This document shows positions 27,201 through 34,106 of a stretch of DNA of 64,000 bases, piece by piece. A program made the position numbers and the translations under genes. The DNA comes from Acidobacteriota bacterium. GTDB taxonomy: Bacteria; Acidobacteriota; Terriglobia; Acidiferrales; UBA7541. Where the stretch lies: assembly GCA_013289825.1 (NCBI GenBank), contig JABCZF010000003.1, positions 1 to 64,000 of the forward strand, written 5' to 3'. Under the pieces are notes generated by a model that was not told where the DNA came from, ran no database searches, and saw only the letters and a list, made by a program, of their open reading frames with translations. Within the stretch, counting starts at the first letter, position 1; every line of letters begins with the position of its first letter.

Positions 27201-27681
27201 GGAAATCGTCCGCCAAATCCGCCTTCGCGATCTAGGCGGCATCATTGTCGTCGACTTCATCGACATGGAAGAACGTCGCAACCGCGAGAAGGTTCTGAGC
27301 GCCCTGCAAATGGCCCTGGAACAGGACAAAGCCCCGTCGAAGGCCCTCTCCTTCAACGAGTTTGGACTGGTCTGCATCACGCGGAAACGCACCAAGCAAG
27401 CTCTCGAACGCGTCCTGTGCCAACCATGCCCCTATTGCACCGGCTCCGGAATGGTCAAATCCATCCCCACGCTCTGCTACGAAATCCAGTCCGAAGCCCG
27501 CAAAATGGCCACCGCCGAACATGAAGGCCCCAATCTGACCCTTCGTGTTCATCCGGAAATCGCAAAAGCTCTAAAAACCCGCGAGTCCATGCTGATGGAC
27601 GAACTCGAACAAAACTCGCACAAACACATCATCATCCAATCCGACGCCACCCTCCACTGGGAGCAGTACGACATCTACTGA
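24265..27681 (+). CDS. rne: Ribonuclease E/G with giant disordered insertion in the S1 domain
   Basis: The 1138-residue enzyme is the central endonuclease of mRNA decay and rRNA processing. The S1 domain begins at about residue 37 (GSIYKGRVTRVLPGMQSAFV) but breaks off near 86 and resumes near 736 (ISEMLKAGQDVVVQIAKEPL). Between lie about 650 residues of acidic, His-rich and Arg-Gly-rich low-complexity sequence. The catalytic core is intact: Asp952 (AIDVNTG) and Asp997 (VVDFIDM), then the CPYC zinc-link motif. ATG 24265 with CAGGAG upstream is the start; the longer frame to 24109 enters the structured leader. A strong terminator follows. Confidence 0.93.
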   Translation: MSKELVISAASHERRVAILEEGQLVEIYIEREKEFALVGSIYKGRVTRVLPGMQSAFVDIGLDGDAFLYVSDVFENLEDYDHGHPHTDQPAAAPAFSPAYSPANAVEALPGETLAHAASSHEQEEDHAHQADGEEAESFHHEDTHEESSDHDSLSHSEPPGVVEDHATDGEIHGAHAAEVHEESQAGHPEERQPDSNASAPQNFSPHYNPTQNYPPRPGGGGDRGGDRGGDRGGDRGRGGRWGRRGGRHRGGRPQGPAVGGRNLPPSKYAAPQGGESRGNDSRGYDNRGRDQRGPENRTGQPRGFEPRGPAQRGFDHRPPDTQHPASSSASIEATEEPIVLPGESLAKYRGKPAAAPVLPVVEPESHEPQPESEETISRPSGNLSSPVPATGPAGGPTGGNVPRRFSGGLPRWLLADTGSESEAAPVSAEENIGVADDSSLSAHGANPPRHEASPLELPATSASESLPARNDVELSEQQTASLSLELAEAKHEETSDHAKADALVGGAEFDDEPEEIHAAGETELADDEDAEEEERQEEAHLDAAEDQAAAESELSEDETEEVEEHRAADRAEFAANAAHESAEHAAALGDPEHTVPEHAAQEHVEHEHAAAEVIEAHAGDIAREPAGIEDDVILLPGETRAPRIGGASAPREDFPRDSARIGGNPRARFQRPQRGGRDRGRSGRPDSRGGRPDRGPDRGPDRGRPSGPRFERRPSGPGGPRHDRGHRSHSGPPRRPQLISEMLKAGQDVVVQIAKEPLGKKGARITSHVALPGRFLVYMPTVHHTGVSRKIISAENRSRLRRLVSEAGNSYPGGFIVRTAAGGATDDEIRTDIEFLGKSWNEIKERSEQRKSPALLHRDLNLVERILRDYVSDDFTGIWIDNEEEYGKIVEFVSRFQPKLVNKVKLYTKETPIFEEFGIQHELDKALRAKVWLKSGGYIVINHTEALVAIDVNTGKFVGKGSTRLEDTIVKTNLEAVKEIVRQIRLRDLGGIIVVDFIDMEERRNREKVLSALQMALEQDKAPSKALSFNEFGLVCITRKRTKQALERVLCQPCPYCTGSGMVKSIPTLCYEIQSEARKMATAEHEGPNLTLRVHPEIAKALKTRESMLMDELEQNSHKHIIIQSDATLHWEQYDIY

Positions 27682-27717
27682 GGGCCCGTTAGTAGTTTCC
27701 GTTATCAGCAAAACCAT

Positions 27718-27752
27718 GCGCCTGGGCCGAAAGGCTCGGGCGCTTTGTTTTT
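27718..27752 (+). terminator. Rho-independent terminator of the RNase E/G gene
   Basis: GCGCCTGGGCC and GGCTCGGGCGC form an 11-base-pair stem (two wobble pairs) capped by a GAAA tetraloop, followed by TTTGTTTTT. It starts 36 bases after the stop codon and is the clearest terminator in the window. Confidence 0.88.
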
Positions 27753-28148
27753 GGTGCGACAGCTCCCGTGTTTTCTTCGAGAGAATCATGCTCCTAGAAT
27801 TCTCACGTGCGGGTACAACTGGGTGGTCAACAACCCGAGCCTACTCGGGTCTGGGGAGCCCACGTTGTTATGAGATCACGGACCCAGGCATGCAAGCCGC
27901 GCGAAGCTCCATCCTTCATAAACTGATTATCCCTAGGGCCATGTGATGACCAGCGGGTGTAGCGGCGAAGGCCATACGGACGGGCACAAAGGTGGCTAGG
28001 GCAAAAAGCCTGGACGATATTCCGCTCCGCATTCGGGAGAAAACATGATAGTTCTTTGAGCCTAGCGTACATCGCGATCCCGGCGGCTCCGAGAGGGATG
28101 TCGGGCCTCCGCCCCAGACTCCCGGTGCTTCAGTGAAAGGATGTTTTT
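27753..28148. other. Intergenic region before the GH127-like gene
   Basis: About 396 bases without a convincing gene on either strand. The only clear structure is a seven-pair hairpin, ACCCGAG-CCTA-CTCGGGT (27833-27850). The last bases hold AAGGA, the ribosome-binding site of the next gene. No promoter hexamers stand out. Confidence 0.5.
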
Positions 28149-30131
28149 ATGATCAGACGTGACTTTCTGCGTCGCATACTCTACGGCGGCACGGCGCTTG
28201 CCGCGACCGGTGCGGCCGGCAAAGAGCTGGAGCCGCCTTTGGGTGATGGCGGGGCCCTCGCGCTTGACCCGCTGAATCTGACCGCCACGGACCTCGAGAC
28301 CAAGCACCGGCTTCCCACCCTGACCGCTCTTCCATGCCCTCTTGAAGACGTCAGGATTCTCGATCCGGACCTGCTCCGGATGCGCGACCAAACTCTGAAA
28401 TATCTGCTCGCCCTTGATTCTGACCGCCTGCTGCATAACTTCCGCGTCAACGCCAATCTACCGTCGTCTGCCGAGCCGCTCTACAACCGCGAGTCGCCCA
28501 CCAACGGTTGGCGCGGTCATTACGTCGGGCATTTTCTTTCAGCTTGCAGCCAGATGTATGCGTCGACCGGCGATGCCCGCATCAAGGCGAAGGCCGACGC
28601 CATGGTGGCGGAACTCGCAAAATGCCAGACGCAGCTCGGCGACCAGGGCTATCTTTCTGCGTTCCCCGAATCGAGCTTCGACGACCTTGAACAGAGCCGT
28701 CCTTCCGCCGTGGTCTGGTATGCGCTCCATAAAATCATGGCTGGCTTGCTCGAAGTCCACCAGCGCAACCTGAATCCGCAGGCGCTTAAGGTGCTCGAAG
28801 GCATGGTGGCATGGGTCGACTGGCGAACTGGGCGGATCCCCGAAGAACAAATGCAGCGCACCCTGCAAACCGAATTCGGCGGCATGAACGAAGTCCTAGC
28901 CAACTTCTCCTCCGCCACCGGAAACCCGCATTATCTCTTGGTCGCGAAGCGCTTCGACCATCACGCGGTGATGGACCTCGCCGCGCAAGGGCGTGATGCG
29001 CTCAGCGGACTCCACGCCAACACCCAGATACCCAAGTTCATCGGGGCCGCTCGCGAATTCGAACTGACCGGCGACCCGTTCTACCGTGACGCCGCGCAAT
29101 TCTTCTGGCAACAGGTTGCGCTGCACCGCAGCTACGTCACCGGCGGCAACAGCATCAGTGAACATTTCCGCACGCCGCCGGACGTGCTGGCCTCAGAACT
29201 CACGGACCTCACGCAGGAAACCTGTAACACCTATAACATGCTCAAGCTGACCCGCCACTTGTTCACCTGGCAGGCCGGGCCGCAATACGCCGATTATTAC
29301 GAGCGCGCTTTCCTCAACCACATCCTTGCCACGCCCAACCCGGCGGAGGGTTCGCCGCTTTACTACCTCGGAATGCAACCCGGCCAGTGGAAAGTTCACT
29401 TCGTTCCGCACCAGGGCTTCTTCTGTTGCTGCGGTACGGGCTTGGAAAATTTCTCGAAGCTCGGCGAGGGCTTCTATTTTCACAATTCACAGTCTCTCTG
29501 GGTGAACCTGTTCTTCGCCTCCGAAGTGAACTGGAAGGAAAAGAACGTCGTCATCCGGCAGGAAACGCGTTTCCCCGAGGAAGCCGGGACCCGGCTGGTC
29601 ATCCAGACAAAATCGCTCGCCCACTTTAGCTTGAACGTGCGCATTCCTTATTGGGCGGACAACGCCAGCGTGACGATCAACGGCAAGCGCTTCCGACCAA
29701 ACGAAGAGTTGGCACCCTCCAGCTACGCGAAAATCGACCGCACCTGGAAGGACGGCGACCATGTGGAAGTGAAGCTGCCCATGCGCTTGCATTTGCAAAC
29801 GATTCCCGATGACCCGAAACTAGCCGCTATTATGTATGGCCCGCTGGTGCTCGCCGGCGAACTCGGCGCTGAGAATCTCGACCCTAAGCGCATTTATTCC
29901 GAGGACAAATTTCTGCACGGCGGATTTTCCGCCATGGCCGTGCCCGAACTCGCCGGCGAACGGAAGGCCCTCGACAAATGGATTCAAGCGGTCAGCGCGA
30001 AAGATAAACCGCTCAGTTTTCGCACCGCCGGCGCGGGCCGTCCTGAAGACGTCACTCTCAGTCCCTTGTACCGCCTGTTCAATCAGCGCTACTGCGTTTA
30101 TTGGCGCTTCCGCACGGCCGTCGATGGATGA
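28149..30131 (+). CDS. Tat-exported GH127-like glycosidase (beta-L-arabinofuranosidase family, DUF1680)
   Basis: The 660-residue protein begins with a twin-arginine signal (MIRRDFLRRILYGGTALAAT), so it is probably exported folded. The body is the GH127/DUF1680 fold. The zinc-thiolate catalytic centre of the family is recognisable as E357 and C359 in QETCNTYN, and the cysteine cluster C426-C428 in FFCCCGTGLENF. Typical text such as NGWRGHYVGHFLSACSQMYA is present. Family members remove terminal beta-L-arabinofuranose or related sugars from plant or cell-wall glycans. AAGGA precedes the ATG. The gene is alone, with no sugar transporter beside it. Confidence 0.88.
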   Translation: MIRRDFLRRILYGGTALAATGAAGKELEPPLGDGGALALDPLNLTATDLETKHRLPTLTALPCPLEDVRILDPDLLRMRDQTLKYLLALDSDRLLHNFRVNANLPSSAEPLYNRESPTNGWRGHYVGHFLSACSQMYASTGDARIKAKADAMVAELAKCQTQLGDQGYLSAFPESSFDDLEQSRPSAVVWYALHKIMAGLLEVHQRNLNPQALKVLEGMVAWVDWRTGRIPEEQMQRTLQTEFGGMNEVLANFSSATGNPHYLLVAKRFDHHAVMDLAAQGRDALSGLHANTQIPKFIGAAREFELTGDPFYRDAAQFFWQQVALHRSYVTGGNSISEHFRTPPDVLASELTDLTQETCNTYNMLKLTRHLFTWQAGPQYADYYERAFLNHILATPNPAEGSPLYYLGMQPGQWKVHFVPHQGFFCCCGTGLENFSKLGEGFYFHNSQSLWVNLFFASEVNWKEKNVVIRQETRFPEEAGTRLVIQTKSLAHFSLNVRIPYWADNASVTINGKRFRPNEELAPSSYAKIDRTWKDGDHVEVKLPMRLHLQTIPDDPKLAAIMYGPLVLAGELGAENLDPKRIYSEDKFLHGGFSAMAVPELAGERKALDKWIQAVSAKDKPLSFRTAGAGRPEDVTLSPLYRLFNQRYCVYWRFRTAVDG

Positions 30132-30529
30132 GTGTTCGAGGCCGCGAGCGTTACCAATGTCGCGCCCATGAATCCCTCAAAAAAACGAACGCTTCCAAAA
30201 CTGTCGGAGGTCCAACGGCAACGCAGGTACGCCGACGCGGTATACGGCTTTTCCTTAACTCCTGTCCGGTTATTCAGGACGCACCACCGTCTCCTTCCTT
30301 CGGACTACTGGCGATGACCTCCGTTTCGTCGTTCTTGAGAATCTCACTGCTTCTCCGGTCTCTCGTTTCTTCTCTGGCTTGGTCTTGTACCGGCGCAGCA
30401 CACTGGTCTGGTTGCACCTCTGGAAATGCCAAGCTTTTTGCGCCGGCCCCCTTGCCAGTCGTGGGCAACCCTGCCAAATACCTGTAACCATGGGCCTCAA
30501 AAATCAGTAAGGAGATATAGAGAGTCCTA
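30132..30529. other. Intergenic region before the ECF sigma operon
   Basis: About 398 bases with no frame of convincing composition on either strand. Near the right end AAGGAG and GAGAG lie 8-22 bases before the sigma-factor ATG. I see no clear promoter hexamer or repeat. Confidence 0.45.
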
Positions 30530-31057
30530 ATGGAACTGCTGGATCGGTTTGCGGCGGGCGACCTTGAGGCCTTCGAGGTGCTGTTCCGGCAACACCAGAA
30601 GGAAGTCTATGCCTGGACCGTCCGTATCGTCCGCGACACGGGCATCGCTGAGGATCTAACCGTGGAAACGTTCTGGCGCATCTACAAACACCGAGCCCAA
30701 TTCAAGCCGGACGGCAATTTCCGCGCCTGGGCGCGCAGAATCGCCACCAACGCGGCGCTCGACCATCTGAGGCACACCCGGCCGGAAACTACGCTTCCCG
30801 AGAATCTCCCTTGCGCGCCAAGCCCGGATGGCGCCGTCAGCCGAGAGGCTCGCGACAGCATCAACAGAGCTTTCCATGAGCTTCCCGCAAAATACCGGCT
30901 GGTAGCTAGTCTGGCTCTGGTGGAAGAAGAAAGCTACAGGGAGATCGCCCAAGCCGCGGGAATCTCCGAATCGCTCGTAAAAGTCAGAGTCTTCCGCGCC
31001 GTTCGAATCTTGCGGAAAAAACTTAATTTCCTTCGAGCCGAGGTCGCCACGAAATGA
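30530..31057 (+). CDS. ECF-type RNA polymerase sigma factor
   Basis: This 175-residue sigma-70 family protein has only regions 2 and 4. Region 2 shows FRQHQKEVYAWTVRIVRDTG and EDLTVETFWRIYKHRAQF, then RAWARRIATNAALDHLR. Region 4 shows LPAKYRLVASLALVEEESYR and the helix-turn-helix EIAQAAGISESLVKVRVFRA. Such factors redirect RNA polymerase to a small stress or envelope regulon. The stop codon overlaps the start of the next gene (ATGA), so the small membrane protein that follows is translationally coupled and is a candidate partner. Confidence 0.92.
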   Translation: MELLDRFAAGDLEAFEVLFRQHQKEVYAWTVRIVRDTGIAEDLTVETFWRIYKHRAQFKPDGNFRAWARRIATNAALDHLRHTRPETTLPENLPCAPSPDGAVSREARDSINRAFHELPAKYRLVASLALVEEESYREIAQAAGISESLVKVRVFRAVRILRKKLNFLRAEVATK

Positions 31058-31284
31058 GCAACGAAGAAATCAAGCACATGAAAGAACTCCTCAAGCAGGC
31101 CGTCGCTCCCGTTCCGGACAGCGAACTCCGCCGCGACCTCTGGCCGCAAATGCTCTCTGAACTCGACGAGCAGTCGCTTTCTGTCCACCGTGTTCCCTGG
31201 TTCGACTGGGTGCTCGCCGCCATCTTGAGCGTGGTTCTCATTTTCTTTCCCGGTTCCATCCCGGCTCTGTTGTATCACCTGTGA
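31054..31284 (+). CDS. Small single-pass membrane protein, candidate anti-sigma partner
   Basis: The 76-residue product has a charged cytoplasmic N-terminal region of about 50 residues (EEIKHMKELLKQAVAPVPDS, then LRRDLWPQMLSEL) and one C-terminal membrane helix (WVLAAILSVVLIFFPGSIPA). It overlaps the ECF sigma gene by four bases. Position, size and topology suit a minimal anti-sigma factor, but no zinc-binding HXXXCXXC motif or other known anti-sigma domain is present, so this is inference from context. Confidence 0.75.
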   Translation: MSNEEIKHMKELLKQAVAPVPDSELRRDLWPQMLSELDEQSLSVHRVPWFDWVLAAILSVVLIFFPGSIPALLYHL

Positions 31285-31297
31285 AACTGGAGGTTTT

Positions 31298-31711
31298 ATG
31301 AATCAGCACCCTTATTTGCGCGCGTACATGGCGGGCGTCGTGGTCCCCACGATTTTTCTCCTGGTCGGCGTCACGGTCTTTACCATCGGCCGCTACGTCT
31401 ACAACTTCCCCGTTCCCGTCGAGCGCATCATCGTTTTCCCGATGGCTGTCGTGCCCAACGTCTGGGGCCTCTGGAATGTCCTCTTCGTGGCGTGGCGCTC
31501 TCGCCTGGAAATCCCCATCGGCCTGCACGGCGCTCTGTTGCCATTTTTGCTTGCGCCGCTGGGCATGGTTCTCGCAAGCATCCTGAATTTTTCAATTCCC
31601 GGCTTTGCCACGCACATCTTTCCGATCGCCGCCCCGCTCAGCCTGATTGCCTACTACCTGGCCTGGAAATACCTGGTTGGCTCCCTGAATCGCATTGTCA
31701 ACCTTGCATGA
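31298..31711 (+). CDS. Four-helix integral membrane protein, unknown
   Basis: This 137-residue protein has about four hydrophobic segments (near residues 10-30, 42-62, 78-98 and 106-126) and almost no soluble part. GGAGG precedes the ATG at good distance, and the gene lies 13 bases after the small membrane protein, so it completes a three-gene ECF operon that ends at a terminator. I do not recognise the family; sensing or modulating the anti-sigma candidate is possible but unsupported. Confidence 0.75.
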   Translation: MNQHPYLRAYMAGVVVPTIFLLVGVTVFTIGRYVYNFPVPVERIIVFPMAVVPNVWGLWNVLFVAWRSRLEIPIGLHGALLPFLLAPLGMVLASILNFSIPGFATHIFPIAAPLSLIAYYLAWKYLVGSLNRIVNLA

Positions 31712-31727
31712 ACTTCACTGCCTCTCG

Positions 31728-31750
31728 CCTGTCCCCAGGGACAGGTTCTT
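31728..31750 (+). terminator. Terminator of the ECF sigma operon
   Basis: CCTGTCC and GGACAGG form a perfect seven-pair stem with a CCAG loop, followed by TTCTT. It begins 16 bases after the stop of the four-helix membrane protein. Confidence 0.6.
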
Positions 31751-31872
31751 GAGGGCCCTAGGCTGGCGCAATTTTGCATTGCTTAGTCTCCCTGTGCCCG
31801 TCTAAAGTACTTCATATTGCTCCCTACCAGCCGGGGCCAATCTAGTCTTGTGGACCGATTAAGGGAGGAACC

Positions 31873-32331
31873 ATGTGGAACAAGCAGCAAACGCAACCTG
31901 AGGCCCCCGGCGCTCCGCCGGTACCGGCCTCGCCATCTCCAGCTTTCAGCGCACCCTCAGCCCCGAGGCCGGCCACCTCTACGGGCAGTCGCAGTTCAGC
32001 TCGCCTGGGTGCGGGCCTGCATATCAAAGGTCAGCTCACCGGCACGGAAGATTTGCAGATTGACGGCAAGGTGGACGGCCCCATTTCGCTCGATGGCCAT
32101 CAACTCACCGTCGGCCCCACGGCCGTGCTCACTTCGGAAATTCATGCCGGCGAAGTCATCGTGTTTGGCAAAGTCGTCGGCAACGTCTACGCCCGCGATC
32201 GCGTCGACGTCAAGACCGATGGCTCGGTCATCGGCGACATTTCCACCGCGCGCATCAGCATCGAAGATGGCGCCCATTTCAAGGGCCGCATCGAAATCGA
32301 CCCGGCCAAAGCCCAAGCCGCCGCAGGCTAA
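31873..32331 (+). CDS. Bactofilin (polymer-forming cytoskeletal protein)
   Basis: The 152-residue protein has a Pro/Ala/Ser-rich disordered N-terminus (about 45 residues), then the bactofilin beta-helix: LGAGLHIKGQLTGTEDLQID, repeated glycine/valine turns such as AGEVIVFGKVVGNVYARD, and a short charged tail. Bactofilins form nucleotide-free filaments at the inner membrane and often recruit wall enzymes or set cell shape. No M23 peptidase is adjacent, so the local partner is unknown. GGGAGG lies before the ATG. Confidence 0.92.
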   Translation: MWNKQQTQPEAPGAPPVPASPSPAFSAPSAPRPATSTGSRSSARLGAGLHIKGQLTGTEDLQIDGKVDGPISLDGHQLTVGPTAVLTSEIHAGEVIVFGKVVGNVYARDRVDVKTDGSVIGDISTARISIEDGAHFKGRIEIDPAKAQAAAG

Positions 32332-32371
32332 CGCCGCCTGGTTGCCCATCCCCACAGCGCTGTGCTGCCTG

Positions 32372-32395
32372 CCATCCGGCGCAAAGGATGGTTTT
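32372..32395 (+). terminator. Possible bactofilin terminator
   Basis: CCATCC and GGATGG pair around an eight-base loop and are followed by TTTT. It lies 40 bases after the bactofilin stop codon and before the convergent GAF-ANTAR gene. The short stem keeps confidence modest. Confidence 0.4.
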
Positions 32396-32434
32396 GCGGT
32401 TCTCTAGCGAGCTGCGTCGGGCGACGCTGCGGAC

Positions 32435-33169
32435 TTAACTAGGTCTGGGCTTGCCTGGAGTACGTTTGACGTCGTCGCTAAGAACAATGGCTTCCGCGAT
32501 TTCTTTCATTGATTTGCGGCGTTGCCGGCTTTGCCGTTGCAGCGTGACGTAGGCTTCTTGTTCGCTCAGCTGCAAATCCCGCTGCAGGATTCCTTTGGCG
32601 CGCTCGATGACTTTGCGGGTCTCCAATTGTTCGGAAAGCTCGGAATTCTCTCCCTCGAGGCGCGCCATTTCAATTTCCGCGCCTACCAGAAATCCTATCG
32701 TGGAAATCAGATGGATCTCGCGCTGGCTGTGGTTGTGGGGCTGTCGGTGTTGCAGGTTTATGACTCCCACCAGTTTGTCTCGGGATAGCACGGGCACAGA
32801 CAGGAATGCCTGGTAAAGGTCCTCGGGCCGTTCGTTGAACAATCGGAACCGTCGATCTTCTGAAGCATCGCGCGCGACGGCCACGGGAGTCTTGCGCTCG
32901 GCAACCCACGCTGTGCTGCCTGGTCCTACTCGGAGCTTCAATCGAACTACAACTTCGGAATGGGGATTTTTCGACGCCCGCAGGACCAGCTCATGGCCCT
33001 CCAGGACGTAGACAAAACACGAATCGGACTCCACCACGGCGGAAATAAGTTCTACGGCGCGTCCTAAAACCTCCGGCAGTGGATCGGCCGTCGCGATGCG
33101 GTTGCCGATTTCATGCAGCATGTCCAATTCGTCGTTCTTAACCGATAATGGGCCACTATCGTAATTCAT
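32435..33169 (-). CDS. GAF-ANTAR RNA-binding response protein
   Basis: The 244-residue product has an N-terminal GAF sensory domain (about residues 15-160; ICENRIATADPL-like start, then STAWVAERKTPVAVARDA and FLSVPVLSRDKLVGVINLQH). A coiled-coil linker and an ANTAR domain follow (ETRKVIERAKGILQRDLQLS, EQEAYVTLQRQSRQRRKSMK). ANTAR domains bind paired hairpins in nascent RNA and prevent termination. Fusion to GAF suggests control by a small ligand or redox signal. The ATG at 33169 is chosen because residues before it in the open frame are not GAF-like, although no strong ribosome-binding site is visible. No target RNA was identified nearby. Confidence 0.87.
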   Translation of the reverse strand: MNYDSGPLSVKNDELDMLHEIGNRIATADPLPEVLGRAVELISAVVESDSCFVYVLEGHELVLRASKNPHSEVVVRLKLRVGPGSTAWVAERKTPVAVARDASEDRRFRLFNERPEDLYQAFLSVPVLSRDKLVGVINLQHRQPHNHSQREIHLISTIGFLVGAEIEMARLEGENSELSEQLETRKVIERAKGILQRDLQLSEQEAYVTLQRQSRQRRKSMKEIAEAIVLSDDVKRTPGKPRPS

Positions 33170-33287
33170 AACCAATAACTTATCGGGCCGGGATCGTGGG
33201 GTCCAATTGAAAATTTGCAGCGCCTGAATCGAAAGGAAAACGGCTGCGGCGGGCCGCTGGAACGGCCCGCCGAGACCGGGACTTCCG

Positions 33288-33794
33288 CTAATCGGTGGCC
33301 TTGGAGGCCCGCGCCGGTTCAGGGCGTGTGGCCCCAACCAGTGTGGAGTTCTTGTCCTTGGGGCTCAACCAATCGAAATCGAGAACAAGTCTTTGCTGGT
33401 CCAGGTACATGGTGTGCATGGCCATTCCATCGCTGGCTGGCTCCAGAATGAGCTTGCTGGAGTCCATCGGGTGGTCGCTTCGCGAAGCCATCGCGAAAAC
33501 GCCGATAATCGGCCCGCTGCTCGTCCCGGGCTTCACGAGGACCAAAACGGGCTGACGCCCGCCGCGGATCGAATCGACGGTTTGTGAAATGCCGACGGGA
33601 GCAATCGAGAACTTGTAGTCTCCCGCGGGCAGTATTCTGTACCCGAAGCGCGTATTTTCGGTCAGTGTGAACCGTCCGGCGACGGTATCCTGGCCAAAAA
33701 GGGGGCTTGCGGCTCCCCCTAGGGCCGCTAGTCCCAGCAATGCCATTCTCGCGATTCTTCTGTAGTAAATCGATTTACTTAAGAGCGTTGTCAA
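33288..33794 (-). CDS. Secreted hypothetical protein
   Basis: The 168-residue product has a signal peptide (ARMALLGLAALGGAASPLFG) and a compact beta-rich body (GRFTLTENTRFGYRILPAGD, then QQRLVLDFDWLS) typical of short acidobacterial exported proteins of unknown role. The start is TTG at 33794, chosen because GGAGG lies seven bases upstream. A 16-base perfect palindrome (33764-33779) lies within the first codons. It is transcribed alone. Confidence 0.75.
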   Translation of the reverse strand: MTTLLSKSIYYRRIARMALLGLAALGGAASPLFGQDTVAGRFTLTENTRFGYRILPAGDYKFSIAPVGISQTVDSIRGGRQPVLVLVKPGTSSGPIIGVFAMASRSDHPMDSSKLILEPASDGMAMHTMYLDQQRLVLDFDWLSPKDKNSTLVGATRPEPARASKATD

Positions 33795-34106
33795 TTTTGT
33801 TCCTCCACTTTAGATTTGGATCGACGCGCAAAGCTTTGCTCGGAGCGTCAGCTAAGTTGTCTTGTATCCGCTCGAGACCACGAGGTCAGAGAACAACAGG
33901 TGCCATCGAGAGGCTGGTCGGGCTTGCTGAAGAACTGCGTAGTTCTCGTCGTACGTTGCGGCGTGGCAAACGCGCGAACTCTACACCGCCACCTTTGCAG
34001 ATTGTTGCTGACTCGTCCAATGGAAAGAATTCATCGCCACGATGCGCTTGGTCAATTTAGCCGGCTCATGACACTCCTTGCGTTCGCAGCAGCCGCGCCT
34101 GCTGAG
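33795..34106. other. Intergenic region with one short hairpin
   Basis: These 312 bases lie upstream of the secreted protein and downstream of the second ADOP permease. AGAACT-GCGT-AGTTCT (33931-33946) is the only clear inverted repeat. No gene or promoter hexamer is convincing. Confidence 0.4.

Noticed and set aside
33764..33779. 16-base perfect palindrome AGTAAATCGATTTACT
   Set aside because: It lies inside the first codons of the secreted protein gene; about one such palindrome is expected by chance in 64 kb, so no operator is claimed.
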